7,879 nucleotides of DNA from an uncultured Collinsella sp. (GCA_900556365.1 USOG01000059.1:1-7879), one strand, 5' to 3'; numbered from the stretch's first letter, positions 1 to 6,888 are shown. Numbers and translations: made by a program. The notes: generated by a model not told the origin, from the letters alone.

Positions 1-72
1 GGTTCAAAGGATTGGGCCCCATGCCCTCTCAGCCTTGTGGTTTGCACCGCCGGCACTCCCGCATCGAATCTG

Positions 73-102
73 TTGTTCCCTATACTAGCGCACCGTTACA
101 AT
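73..102 (+). promoter_or_regulatory. Putative promoter of the HAD phosphatase gene
   Basis: A TTGTTC hexamer (73-78) and a TACAAT hexamer (97-102) are separated by 18 bp, a sigma70-type arrangement that would place the transcript start near 109 and leave a leader of roughly 20-25 nt before the ATG at 132. A second -10-like hexamer, TATACT (81-86), has no partner at -35. The bases before 73 show no gene I recognise; they may be the tail of an upstream intergenic region. Called from hexamers only. Confidence 0.4.
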
Positions 103-131
103 GGTTGCGGTGAAAATGACGGGGGGACTCT

Positions 132-1040
132 ATGATCAAACTTGTGCTGACCGATATGGACGATACGCTGATTCCGGCTGGGCATGACGGCGCCAGCGAC
201 TACGCTATCGAGGGCATTCATGCCATGCAGGCGGCGGGTCTGCACTTTGGCCCGGTTTCGGGCCGTCAGCCGTCCGCGATGGGCTGGATGTTCAAAAATT
301 GTTCCGAGTGCTTTTCGACCGGTGCGTTCTGCAATGGCCAGGTCATGTTTGTGGACGGCGAGGCGGTAGCCTCGCATGCAACCGACAACGCCGCTCTTAT
401 GCGCTTGGCTGACTACTTGGAGCAAGAGACCGACGATACATTTCTAAAAGTCTACAGCCTGGGCGATGACTTTTGGGGTAACGATGCCTATTGCGTGACG
501 AGCAATCCCGAGCGTGTGCGTCGCGCTATGGAGTCGGGCGGCAATGCATGGCTCAAAGGCGAAGAGGCCCCGTGTCGTCCCGTCGTCGATGGCGCGCCGG
601 TGTTTAAGGCGAATATCTGGAGTGCCCGTTCGCGTGAGGAGCTCGCGGAGCTACGCGAGCGCGTTGCCGTTGAGGTGCCGGAACTCTCGCTTGTGTTTCC
701 CAACAACCGAGTGCGCCTGTTCGACATCCTTCCGGATGGTTGGGACAAGGGCTGCGCTGCGCTGGAGCTGGCACGCGCCTTGGGCCTGACGCCCGACGAG
801 GTGGCCGTATTTGGCGATTCCGATAACGATCTGCCCATGATCGATGCCGTTCCCAACTCCGTTGCAGTCGCCAATGCCAACGAGGCCGTCACGGCTGCCG
901 CACGCTGGCATATCGGCGCTGCGGCAGATGATGCGGTTGCCGGGGCTCTGCATCAGATTGCCGCCTGCGCCGCGACGGGGGAGATGCCGTCGTTTATGCG
1001 TCAGGAGGGTGCAGCCGACGCGAATCTCGCGAACAGCTAA
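132..1040 (+). CDS. HAD-superfamily phosphatase, Cof-type (subfamily IIB)
   Basis: A cytosolic hydrolase of 302 aa, probably a Mg-dependent phosphatase acting on sugar phosphates or related small phosphate esters; the substrate cannot be read from sequence. All four HAD motifs are visible: motif I TDMDDT (residues 7-12, nucleophile Asp8 and acid/base Asp10), motif II in VSGR (Ser43), motif III Lys206 in GWDKG, and motif IV GDSDND (228-233) binding the metal. The long stretch between motifs II and III (about 85-200) is the place of the C2 cap that defines class IIB, and GDSDND followed by PMI is typical of Cof/YbiV relatives. Residues 280-302 form an extra polar tail. The start at 132 has a G-rich SD (GGGGGGA, 120-126). 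The stop overlaps the SD of the LysR gene, so the two are probably co-transcribed. Family assignment is firm; the physiological role is unknown. Confidence 0.9.
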   Translation: MIKLVLTDMDDTLIPAGHDGASDYAIEGIHAMQAAGLHFGPVSGRQPSAMGWMFKNCSECFSTGAFCNGQVMFVDGEAVASHATDNAALMRLADYLEQETDDTFLKVYSLGDDFWGNDAYCVTSNPERVRRAMESGGNAWLKGEEAPCRPVVDGAPVFKANIWSARSREELAELRERVAVEVPELSLVFPNNRVRLFDILPDGWDKGCAALELARALGLTPDEVAVFGDSDNDLPMIDAVPNSVAVANANEAVTAAARWHIGAAADDAVAGALHQIAACAATGEMPSFMRQEGAADANLANS

Positions 1041-1045
1041 GGAGA
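1039..1045 (+). promoter_or_regulatory. SD site of the LysR gene, overlapping the HAD stop codon
   Basis: AAGGAGA starts inside the TAA stop (1038-1040) of the phosphatase gene and lies 5 nt before the ATG at 1051. It fixes the LysR start and implies coupled translation of the two genes. A longer in-frame reading from 844 would overlap the phosphatase gene by about 200 bp and encode a low-complexity Arg/Pro-rich leader, so it is not used. Confidence 0.75.
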
Positions 1046-1050
1046 CAGCC

Positions 1051-1947
1051 ATGAAGCTCCAGCAGCTCAGATATGTCGTCAAAGTTGCCGAATGCGGCAG
1101 CATTACCGAGGCCTCGCGCCGTCTCTTTGTGTCGCAGCCTTCGATTACCGCGTCGATTCGCGATCTCGAAAACGAGATGGGTGTGCACATCTTTGAGCGC
1201 ACCAACAAGGGCGTCATTGTGTCCGAGGAAGGCGAGACCTTCTTGGGCTATGCGCGCCAGGTACTCGACCAGGCCGACCTGCTCGAGGGCAAGTACAAGG
1301 GCGCATCCGAGCAGGTGCCGCACTTTAGTGTGAGCTGCCAGCATTATTCCTTTGCCGTCAACGCGTTTGTCGACGTGATCCGCGAGTTCGATGCCGCGCG
1401 TTACGACTTCACCCTGCGCGAGGAGCAGACTCACGAGATTATCGAGGATGTCGCGCATATGAAAAGCGAACTGGGCATCCTGTACTTATCCGAGCATAAC
1501 CGCGAGGTCATCGAGCGCATGCTGGTGGCCAACGAGCTCGTGTTCGAAGGACTCTTCTGCGCCACGCCGCATGTCTTCGTCTGCGCCGACCATCCGCTGG
1601 CGGACCGCTCCAGCGTGACGCTCGAGGATCTGGAAGATTACCCGTTCCTGTCCTACGAGCAGGGCAGCTACAACTCGTTTTACTATTCCGAGGAGCTGAC
1701 CTCGACGTTCGAGCGTCGCAAAAATATCCGCGTGCGCGACCGTGCGACGTTGTTCAATTTGGCCATGGGCCTCAACGGCTACACGGTATGCTCGGGCGTG
1801 ATCAGCCACGAGCTCAACGGCCCCGGCATTATCTCGATTCCGCTCGACGTGGACGAGTACATGGAGATTGGCATCATCACGCGCAAGAACACGACACTCA
1901 CGCGCTACGGTCGGGCCTATATCGACGCGATTCGTCAGCATATCTAG
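1051..1947 (+). CDS. LysR-family transcriptional regulator
   Basis: A DNA-binding regulator of 298 aa, the usual LysR length. The N-terminal winged helix-turn-helix is clear: MKLQQLRYVVKVAECGSIT, then EASRRLFVSQPSITASI with the recognition helix around residues 28-38, then the dimerisation helix at about 58-85. Residues 90-298 form the periplasmic-binding-protein-like effector domain, which would sense a small molecule. The regulator follows the HAD gene with a 10-nt gap and precedes the metE-like gene in the same direction; a LysR-type dyad lies between them. In other bacteria several LysR proteins (MetR, MtaR, CmbR, CysB) control sulfur amino acid genes, so control of the downstream methionine synthase-like gene is a reasonable inference, not shown. 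The effector is unknown. No defects are visible. Confidence 0.92.
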   Translation: MKLQQLRYVVKVAECGSITEASRRLFVSQPSITASIRDLENEMGVHIFERTNKGVIVSEEGETFLGYARQVLDQADLLEGKYKGASEQVPHFSVSCQHYSFAVNAFVDVIREFDAARYDFTLREEQTHEIIEDVAHMKSELGILYLSEHNREVIERMLVANELVFEGLFCATPHVFVCADHPLADRSSVTLEDLEDYPFLSYEQGSYNSFYYSEELTSTFERRKNIRVRDRATLFNLAMGLNGYTVCSGVISHELNGPGIISIPLDVDEYMEIGIITRKNTTLTRYGRAYIDAIRQHI

Positions 1948-1950
1948 GCT

Positions 1951-1967
1951 GCTGTGCTCCGCACGGT
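1951..1967 (+). terminator. Weak hairpin after the LysR gene
   Basis: CTGTGC (1952-1957) and GCACGG (1961-1966) pair with one G-U and enclose a 3-nt loop, starting 4 nt after the LysR stop codon. The following bases (TTCAAGTCTCTTT) are a poor U-tract, so termination, if any, is probably partial. Confidence 0.25.
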
Positions 1968-1993
1968 TCAAGTCTCTTTATGACAGTCCAGAC

Positions 1994-2016
1994 TGATATA
2001 GGAAGCATCTATATCA
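1994..2016. promoter_or_regulatory. Candidate LysR-type operator (T-N11-A dyad)
   Basis: TGATATAG (1994-2001) and CTATATCA (2009-2016) form a perfect 8-bp inverted repeat around a 7-bp spacer. It contains ATAG-N7-CTAT, and T1999 to A2011 gives the T-N11-A spacing of LysR boxes. It sits downstream of the LysR gene and about 90 bp before the metE-like start. If the weak promoter called at 2036-2064 is used, the dyad centre lies near -66, the classical position of an activating LysR site. It is seen in sequence; binding by the adjacent regulator is inferred. Confidence 0.55.
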
Positions 2017-2035
2017 AACTGTTATAAACGTATAT

Positions 2036-2064
2036 TTTACGATGACCATATAAGCGCTCATACT
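2036..2064 (+). promoter_or_regulatory. Possible promoter of the metE-like gene
   Basis: TTTACG (2036-2041) and CATACT (2059-2064) are 17 bp apart, each matching four of six consensus positions. A weak promoter would suit a gene needing an activator at the dyad upstream. The region is AT-rich and offers other -10-like hexamers (TATAAA 2023-2028, TATATT 2031-2036) without a good -35, so the choice is uncertain. Confidence 0.25.
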
Positions 2065-2102
2065 CTGTCCCAGTAAAGCAACCAATGCAAAGGGAGATAT
2101 CT

Positions 2103-3236
2103 ATGAGCACTTCGATTCAACCGAACGCGCCGTTTCGTGCCGATATCGTCGGCAGTTTTCTTCGTCCGCAGGCTGTAAAGGATGCCCGTGCCGCCTATGT
2201 CGCGGGTAAACTCGACGCTTCCGGCCTTAAGGCCGTCGAGGACGATGCCATTCGCGATTTGGTGGCCAAGCAGAAGGCCGCCGGCCTGCAGGTGATCACC
2301 GATGGCGAGTTCCGCCGCAGCTACTGGCACCTCGATTTTATGTGGGGACTCAACGGCATTGAGCGCCGCGCCTCGCGTACGGGCTACATGTTTCACGATG
2401 AGGAGACTACCGCCGACACCGCCGTGGTAACCGGCCCCATTAGCGGCGAGAACCATCCGTTCGTCGAGCACTTCAAATTTGTCAAGTCGCTCGAGGGTGA
2501 GGGCCAGATCGCGCGCCAGACCATTCCGGCGCCGATCCAGACGTTCTCCGAAGTCACACTCGACCGCTGTGATGGCCAGCAGGAGAGCCTGCGTGCCGTC
2601 TATAAGACCGACGAAGAGCTCGCCGATGCCATTGCCGCAGCATACCGCACCGTGATTGCCGACCTGTATGCTGCGGGCTGCCGCAACATCCAATTTGATG
2701 ACTGCACCTGGGGCATCTATTGCGATACCGACTTTGTGTCCAAGACCGGCATGAGCCCGGTTGACCTGCAAAAAGTGAGCGAGCTGGGCGTGGCGCTCAA
2801 CAATGCCGCCATCGCGGGCAAGCCCGACGATCTGGTTATCAATACGCACGTGTGTCGCGGCAACTATCACTCCACGTATGCCTTCGAGGGTGGTTACGAT
2901 CCCATTGCACCGTACCTGTTTGCGCACGAGGACGTCGATGCGTTCTACCTTGAGTTCGATACGCCGCGCGCCGGTGGCTTTGAGCCGCTCAAGTACGTTG
3001 CTCCCGGCAAGAAGGTCGTGCTGGGACTGGTCACTACAAAGGCGGCTGAGCTTGAGGACGAGGACGTTATCGTCGAACGTATCCACGAGGCCGCAAAGTA
3101 TGTGCCGCTCGAGAACCTGTACCTGTCGCCCCAGTGCGGCTTTGCCAGCTGTGAGATTGGCAACAAGCTGACCGAGGACGAGCAGTGGGCAAAGATCGCG
3201 CTGGTCAAGCGCATTGCCGAGCGCGTTTGGAAGTAA
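2103..3236 (+). CDS. MetE C-terminal-domain / YxjG-type methionine synthase-like protein
   Basis: A cytosolic zinc enzyme of 377 aa, about half the length of full MetE (about 750 aa), consisting only of the catalytic UROD/MetE-like barrel, as in Bacillus YxjG/YxjH. By family it transfers a methyl group to homocysteine, or a related thiol, to make methionine; the donor is uncertain because the N-terminal MetE half, which helps bind polyglutamyl methyl-folate, is absent. The zinc ligands known from MetE are recognisable: His249 and Cys251 in NTHVC, Glu284 in YLEFD, and Cys345 in SPQCGF. GSFLRP (17-22), TDGEFRR (66-72) and QFDD (197-200, the place of the homocysteine-binding Asp) are also family motifs. 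The start at 2103 follows GGGAG (2092-2096) with a 6-nt gap; an in-frame ATG at 2085 lies before that SD and is not preferred. It stands alone between the LysR gene and the uracil permease. I see no S-box or cobalamin riboswitch in the leader; the operator dyad upstream is the likely control. Confidence 0.88.
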   Translation: MSTSIQPNAPFRADIVGSFLRPQAVKDARAAYVAGKLDASGLKAVEDDAIRDLVAKQKAAGLQVITDGEFRRSYWHLDFMWGLNGIERRASRTGYMFHDEETTADTAVVTGPISGENHPFVEHFKFVKSLEGEGQIARQTIPAPIQTFSEVTLDRCDGQQESLRAVYKTDEELADAIAAAYRTVIADLYAAGCRNIQFDDCTWGIYCDTDFVSKTGMSPVDLQKVSELGVALNNAAIAGKPDDLVINTHVCRGNYHSTYAFEGGYDPIAPYLFAHEDVDAFYLEFDTPRAGGFEPLKYVAPGKKVVLGLVTTKAAELEDEDVIVERIHEAAKYVPLENLYLSPQCGFASCEIGNKLTEDEQWAKIALVKRIAERVWK

Positions 3237-3283
3237 CGCTACCGTTTGCAGGTGACGGCGCGCGCGAGACATGGTGTATCACG

Positions 3284-3289
3284 TACAAT
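3284..3289 (+). promoter_or_regulatory. Candidate -10 element of the uracil permease gene
   Basis: TACAAT fits a -10 hexamer and would give a leader of about 65 nt, but the 16-18 bp upstream position is GC-rich (around 3260-3267) with no -35 match. The same decamer TACAATGGTT occurs at 97-106 in the promoter of the first gene. No PyrR-binding consensus or attenuator was recognised in the leader (3290-3359). Confidence 0.25.
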
Positions 3290-3359
3290 GGTTCGGATCG
3301 TATCGTTCGGGCAGGTTATCCGATATGCCTGATCGCCCTTCCATCATGAAAGGACTTCC

Positions 3360-4694
3360 ATGTCCCAATCCTCGACGCCCGCCGTCACCGATGCCATCTA
3401 CGATGCATCGTCGCTCGGCCGCCCGCGCATGTTTGTGTTGGGTTTGCAACACATGTTTGCGATGTTCGGAGCCACGGTGCTCGTGCCCGTGCTCACCGGC
3501 CTTTCCGTTTCGGCGACGCTTCTGTTCGCCGGTATCGGCACGCTGCTGTTCCACTTCCTGTCGCGCGGTAAGGTGCCGGCATTTTTGGGCTCATCGTTTG
3601 CCTTTATTGCCGGTTATGCCGCAATCGCGCCCAACGGCGAGACCGAGCTTTTGCCCTACGCCTGCCTGGGCGTAGCTTGTGCCGGCCTGCTCTATCCGGT
3701 GCTGGCGGCCCTGTTCCGTGCCTTTGGCGCCAAGCGCGTTATGCGTTTCTTCCCGCCGGTGGTGACCGGCCCCATCGTCATTTCCATCGGCCTGATCCTA
3801 GCGAGCTCTGCCATTGCCAACTGCCAGACCAACTGGCTTGTCGCCGCTGTCGCCGTGGCCGTCATCGTCATCTGCAATATTTGGGGCCGCGGCATGGTCA
3901 AGATCGTGCCGATTTTGCTGGGCGTTGTGGTGAGCTATGCCGTTGCGGCTGCGTTGGGTGAGGTCGATTTTTCGGGCGTTGCCGCCGCTCCGTGGGTCGG
4001 TCTGCCCATCGTGTGGGACAACACCGTGTTTGCGCTCTTTGGCCCGCAGTTCGATAGCGGTCTTGCCACGACGGCCATCATCACCATCATGCCGCTGGCC
4101 TTTGCGACCATGATTGAGCACATTGGCGATATCTCCGCCATTGGCTCTACCTGCGAACGCAATTACATTGCCGATCCCGGTCTGCACCGTACCCTGCTCG
4201 GCGATGGCCTGGCGACCATCTTGGCGTCGCTCTTTGGCGCTCCGGCCAACACCACGTATGGCGAGAACACCGGCGTGCTTGCGCTTACGCGTGTGTTCGA
4301 CCCGCGCGTGATTCGCATTGCCGCCTGCTGTGCCATCGTGCTTTCGTTCTGCCCCAAGTTTGCTGCTGTGATCGCTGCTATGCCGGCGTGCGTTATCGGC
4401 GGTGTGTCACTCGTGCTCTACGGCATGATCAGCGCCGTTGGCGTGCGTAACCTCATCGAGAATCAGGTTGATTTCCAGAACAACCGCAACGTGCTGGTGG
4501 CGGCTCTGGTGCTCGTGCTTTCGCTCGGCATTGCCTACAGTACCGCCGGTGCCATCGTGCTGGAGCTGGGCGGCGTGACGATTTCGCTTTCGGGCCTTGC
4601 CGTGGGCTCGCTGGTGGGCATTGTGCTCAACGCCATCCTGCCTGGTAATGACTTTGAGTTCGATACTTCCGAGCTTGAGGAGACTGCTGAATAG
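3360..4694 (+). CDS. uraA: Uracil permease, NCS2 (UraA/PyrP) family
   Basis: An inner-membrane proton-coupled nucleobase symporter of 444 aa, a typical length for the 14-helix UraA fold, importing uracil for pyrimidine salvage. Visible family motifs: GLQHMFAMFGATVLVP in helix 1 (Gln30-His31), GSSFAFI (77-83) in the half-helix that contacts the base, and IEHIGD (252-257) with Glu253 matching UraA Glu241. ADPGLHRTLLGDGLAT (271-286) and NTTYGENTGV (297-306), with Glu302 matching UraA Glu290, follow. The position of UraA His245 is Asp257 here; I believe EHIGD is common in Gram-positive uracil permeases, so this need not change specificity. Hydrophobic helices fill residues 25-425; the C-terminal 15 residues are acidic and cytosolic. 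AAAGGA (3349-3354) supports the start at 3360. The gene has its own leader after a 123-nt gap and a strong terminator 17 nt after the stop, so it is likely monocistronic. Confidence 0.92.
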   Translation: MSQSSTPAVTDAIYDASSLGRPRMFVLGLQHMFAMFGATVLVPVLTGLSVSATLLFAGIGTLLFHFLSRGKVPAFLGSSFAFIAGYAAIAPNGETELLPYACLGVACAGLLYPVLAALFRAFGAKRVMRFFPPVVTGPIVISIGLILASSAIANCQTNWLVAAVAVAVIVICNIWGRGMVKIVPILLGVVVSYAVAAALGEVDFSGVAAAPWVGLPIVWDNTVFALFGPQFDSGLATTAIITIMPLAFATMIEHIGDISAIGSTCERNYIADPGLHRTLLGDGLATILASLFGAPANTTYGENTGVLALTRVFDPRVIRIAACCAIVLSFCPKFAAVIAAMPACVIGGVSLVLYGMISAVGVRNLIENQVDFQNNRNVLVAALVLVLSLGIAYSTAGAIVLELGGVTISLSGLAVGSLVGIVLNAILPGNDFEFDTSELEETAE

Positions 4695-4711
4695 TAGCTG
4701 CGTTCAGCCAA

Positions 4712-4759
4712 ATTAAAAATGGCGTCCATGCGTATGTACGCGTGGACGCCATTTTTAAT
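4712..4759. terminator. Strong bidirectional Rho-independent terminator
   Basis: ATTAAAAATGGCGTCCA (4712-4728) is perfectly complementary to TGGACGCCATTTTTAAT (4743-4759). A T-G wobble and a further 5-bp GCGTA/TACGC stem close it to a tiny loop near 4735. A-runs and T-runs flank the GC core on both strands, so it ends transcripts of the uracil permease (plus) and the esterase (minus). The esterase TAA stop (4757-4755) lies inside the stem. Confidence 0.92.
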
Positions 4760-5468
4760 GCGTCAGTATCCAGTGGATGCCGCGCGCCATGCGCAGGTCA
4801 GTTTGGGCAAAGTGGTTGCCGGGGTTGAGCTCCAGCGTTGTTGGAATGTCGCGCTCGATAAACAGCTCTTCCATCGCGCGCGTATCGTCGAGTACGTGCC
4901 GCATCATGCGGTTGGGCGTCTTGGTTTCCTTTTTACCGAGCGACAGATAGGCGGCGTCGGGCGTGGCTGTCATCGTGCGCTCGCGCGCGTAGTCGATAAA
5001 GCCGGGGAACCACAGCGACCCCGATGCACTTGCCGCGCGCTCAAAGACATCTGTTTGCCAAAGTGCCCACAGTGAAAAAAGACCCGCCAACGAGTAGCCG
5101 GCAACGCCGCGCCAGGCGGGCGGTTGCGGGAGCGATGATTCGGCCTGGGGGATTATCTGCTTCAACAACTCGTCAAGAAAACCAGCAGCCTGTCCGCCAA
5201 AGGGCTCGGCATCTCGTATAGTTCCCTCACATTCCCAGGGGCTCAGCTCGCGATTCCAATCGAGCCCTCCAATGGCGACAAGGGTGAATGGCGGGCAGTC
5301 GAGCTCTCGGCAGCGCTCGTAGACTTCACTACCGTCGCCCATAACCACGGGGAGGTAGATGACGGGCGCGCCTTCCACACACTCTGAATAAACGGTTATC
5401 TGTTTATGATGCGCTTCCAAGGCAGGCTTCTCTCGGTGTTGTGATATTGACAGCCTCAATTGTCGCAC
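4755..5468 (-). CDS. Alpha/beta hydrolase, Esterase D / enterochelin-esterase-like
   Basis: A serine hydrolase of up to 237 aa without a signal peptide, so probably cytosolic. GYSLAG (124-129, numbered from the GTG start) is the nucleophile elbow with Ser126. AGLFSLWALWQTDVFERAA and SASGSLWFPGF (147-157) are typical of the Fes/IroE/EstD group (PF00756-like). NPGNHF (215-220) supplies the catalytic His219, with the acid probably among Asp194/Asp195 or nearby. The family hydrolyses esters ranging from S-formylglutathione to siderophore esters; the substrate here is unknown, and no siderophore or iron genes are nearby. The start is unclear: the GTG at 5468 has no SD, while a TTG at 5420 is preceded by GAGAGAAG with a 6-nt gap and would give 221 aa beginning just before the first beta strand (QITVYSE). 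There is no ATG in the right range. It lies 89 nt downstream of the purine permease on the same strand. Confidence 0.82.
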   Translation of the reverse strand: MRQLRLSISQHREKPALEAHHKQITVYSECVEGAPVIYLPVVMGDGSEVYERCRELDCPPFTLVAIGGLDWNRELSPWECEGTIRDAEPFGGQAAGFLDELLKQIIPQAESSLPQPPAWRGVAGYSLAGLFSLWALWQTDVFERAASASGSLWFPGFIDYARERTMTATPDAAYLSLGKKETKTPNRMMRHVLDDTRAMEELFIERDIPTTLELNPGNHFAQTDLRMARGIHWILTH

Positions 5469-5495
5469 GCTGGCACGGGGGCAGACGCTAAAAGA

Positions 5496-5530
5496 AAGGC
5501 GCGGAGCCGCTCGATGCGATTCCTCGCCTT
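5496..5530 (-). terminator. Probable terminator after the purine permease
   Basis: On the minus strand AAGGCG-A-GGA (5530-5521) pairs with TCC-G-CGCCTT (5505-5496) with one internal mismatch and a 15-nt loop, followed by TCTTTT (down to about 5490). It begins about 28 nt after the permease stop and would separate the permease from the esterase transcript. The stem is modest, so read-through is possible. Confidence 0.5.
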
Positions 5531-5557
5531 GTTGTTTTGCTTTAGCAGACTATGCCG

Positions 5558-6871
5558 TTACGCCACGAAGAAGTAGACGAGGAAGGCAAGGGCTGCGATC
5601 CACATGAGCGGCTTGATCTTGGAGGCCTCGCCCTTAAAGAGCGCGACGATCACGTAGGCGATAAAGCCCAGGCCAATGCCGGCAGAGATGGAGTAGGTGA
5701 AGGGCACGCCGGCGACGATCATGAACGCCGGGAAACCCTGCGACACGTCGGACCAGTCTATCTCGGAGGCTTCGCTCATCATGAGGTAGCCGACGTAGAC
5801 CAGAGCACCGCAGGTGGCGGCGCTGGAAACGATGGTGACGATGGGGGAGAAGAACGCGGCGAGAATGAACAACACGCCGGTGGTGACGGAGGTGAGGCCC
5901 GTGCGGCCACCGTCGGCAGCGCCAGAGGTGGACTCGACGAAGGTGGTGATGGAGGAGACGCCCATAAAGCCACCGGCAGCAGCGGCCACGGAGTCGACGA
6001 CCAGGATGGGACGGATGTCCTCGACATTGCCGTCCTCAGTCAAGAACTCGCCCTGCTTGGCGACGGCCATCGCGGTGCCCATGGTGTCAAAGAAGTCGCT
6101 CATGAGCAGCGAGAAGGCAACGACGAGCAGCATCGGGTCGGTCAGAACCTTCACGATGGCCATGTTGCCATCGGCGGTGCTGGCAAACGGGGCGCCAAAG
6201 GTTGAGAAGTCGAGCGGTGCGATGAGGCCCTCGGGCGCATGGGTGACGCCCAGCGGGATACCGGCGATAACGGCGACGATGATGCCGATGAGCAGCGAAC
6301 CCGGCACGTTGCGGGAGGCTAGGGCAACCGTCACGACGATGGAGATGATGCCGACGATAAAGGTGGGGGAGGTGATGTCGCCCAGACCGACGAGCGTACC
6401 GGCGCCAGCGGTGATGATGCCGGCGTCGCACAGGCCGATCATGGCGATAAACAGGCCCAGGCCCACCGAGATGGCGTGGCGCAGGACCACGGGGATGGCG
6501 TCCATAATGGCCTCGCGCAGGCCGCACAGGACGAGCAGCAAGATGACGATACCCTCGAGGAAGATAACGCTCATGGCTACGTGCCAGTCGCCGCCGCACA
6601 TGGTGGTGGTGATGCCCGCGATCATGGCGTTGATGCCCAGACCCGACGCGCAGGCGAGCGGGCGGTTGGCGAAGATGCCCATGCAGATGGTCATGATGCC
6701 GGCGCCCAGGCAGGTGGCGCAGGCGAGCGCTCCCGCATCGATGCCAGCGCCCGAGAGCACTGCGGGGTTGACGGCGATGATGTAGGCCATCGCCAGGAAT
6801 GTTGTCAGTCCAGCACGAAGTTCGGTCCCGATTGTGGACTTGCGCTCGCTGACGTGAAATAGTTCGTCCAT
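5558..6871 (-). CDS. Purine (guanine/hypoxanthine/adenine) permease, AzgA/PbuG-type NCS2
   Basis: An inner-membrane nucleobase:proton symporter of 437 aa, almost wholly hydrophobic, consistent with the 14-helix NCS2 fold. AzgA-branch signatures, numbered from the ATG at 6871: RAGLTTFLAMAYIIAVNP near the N-terminus (19-36), ASGLGINA (75-82), SDFFDTMGTA (258-267) and FVESTSGAADGGRTGLT (311-327), where the acidic residue in VEST occupies the substrate-binding glutamate position. These separate it from the uracil/xanthine branch of the neighbouring plus-strand permease. Specificity among guanine, hypoxanthine and adenine cannot be told from the sequence. The start at 6871 is chosen because AAGGAAAGGG (6886-6877) lies just before it; the in-frame GTG at 6916 has no SD. 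No purine riboswitch was recognised in the leader. It is divergent from the deformylase-like gene and convergent, across the esterase, with the uracil permease. Confidence 0.93.
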   Translation of the reverse strand: MDELFHVSERKSTIGTELRAGLTTFLAMAYIIAVNPAVLSGAGIDAGALACATCLGAGIMTICMGIFANRPLACASGLGINAMIAGITTTMCGGDWHVAMSVIFLEGIVILLLVLCGLREAIMDAIPVVLRHAISVGLGLFIAMIGLCDAGIITAGAGTLVGLGDITSPTFIVGIISIVVTVALASRNVPGSLLIGIIVAVIAGIPLGVTHAPEGLIAPLDFSTFGAPFASTADGNMAIVKVLTDPMLLVVAFSLLMSDFFDTMGTAMAVAKQGEFLTEDGNVEDIRPILVVDSVAAAAGGFMGVSSITTFVESTSGAADGGRTGLTSVTTGVLFILAAFFSPIVTIVSSAATCGALVYVGYLMMSEASEIDWSDVSQGFPAFMIVAGVPFTYSISAGIGLGFIAYVIVALFKGEASKIKPLMWIAALAFLVYFFVA

Positions 6872-6888
6872 GCATACCCTTTCCTTGT

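Noticed and set aside
1..30. GGTTCAA at the left edge resembling a tRNA T-arm
   Set aside because: No matching acceptor stem or CCA end follows; the next bases do not pair as a T-stem.
844..1050. In-frame extension of the LysR gene upstream of 1051
   Set aside because: It would overlap the phosphatase gene, encodes an Arg/Pro-rich low-complexity leader unlike LysR N-termini, and has no SD, while 1051 has a strong SD and the canonical MKLQQLRYV start.
2058..3272. Long minus-strand open frame (404 codons) opposite the metE-like gene
   Set aside because: The plus strand carries all MetE zinc motifs; the antisense frame shows no domain and covers the intergenic operator region, a usual shadow in GC-rich genes.
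3290..3359. PyrR attenuator in the uracil permease leader
   Set aside because: No PyrR-binding consensus and no terminator/antiterminator pair; only short scattered complementarities.
3360..4694. Loss of function of the uracil permease because UraA His245 is Asp here
   Set aside because: The key glutamates (253, 302) are retained and Asp at this place appears common in Gram-positive uracil permeases from memory, so it is not treated as anomalous.
5814..6785. Long plus-strand open frame (323 codons) opposite the purine permease
   Set aside because: Its translation is Met/Ala/Pro/Thr-rich low complexity, a mirror of the permease codons in GC-rich DNA; no SD and no recognisable domain.
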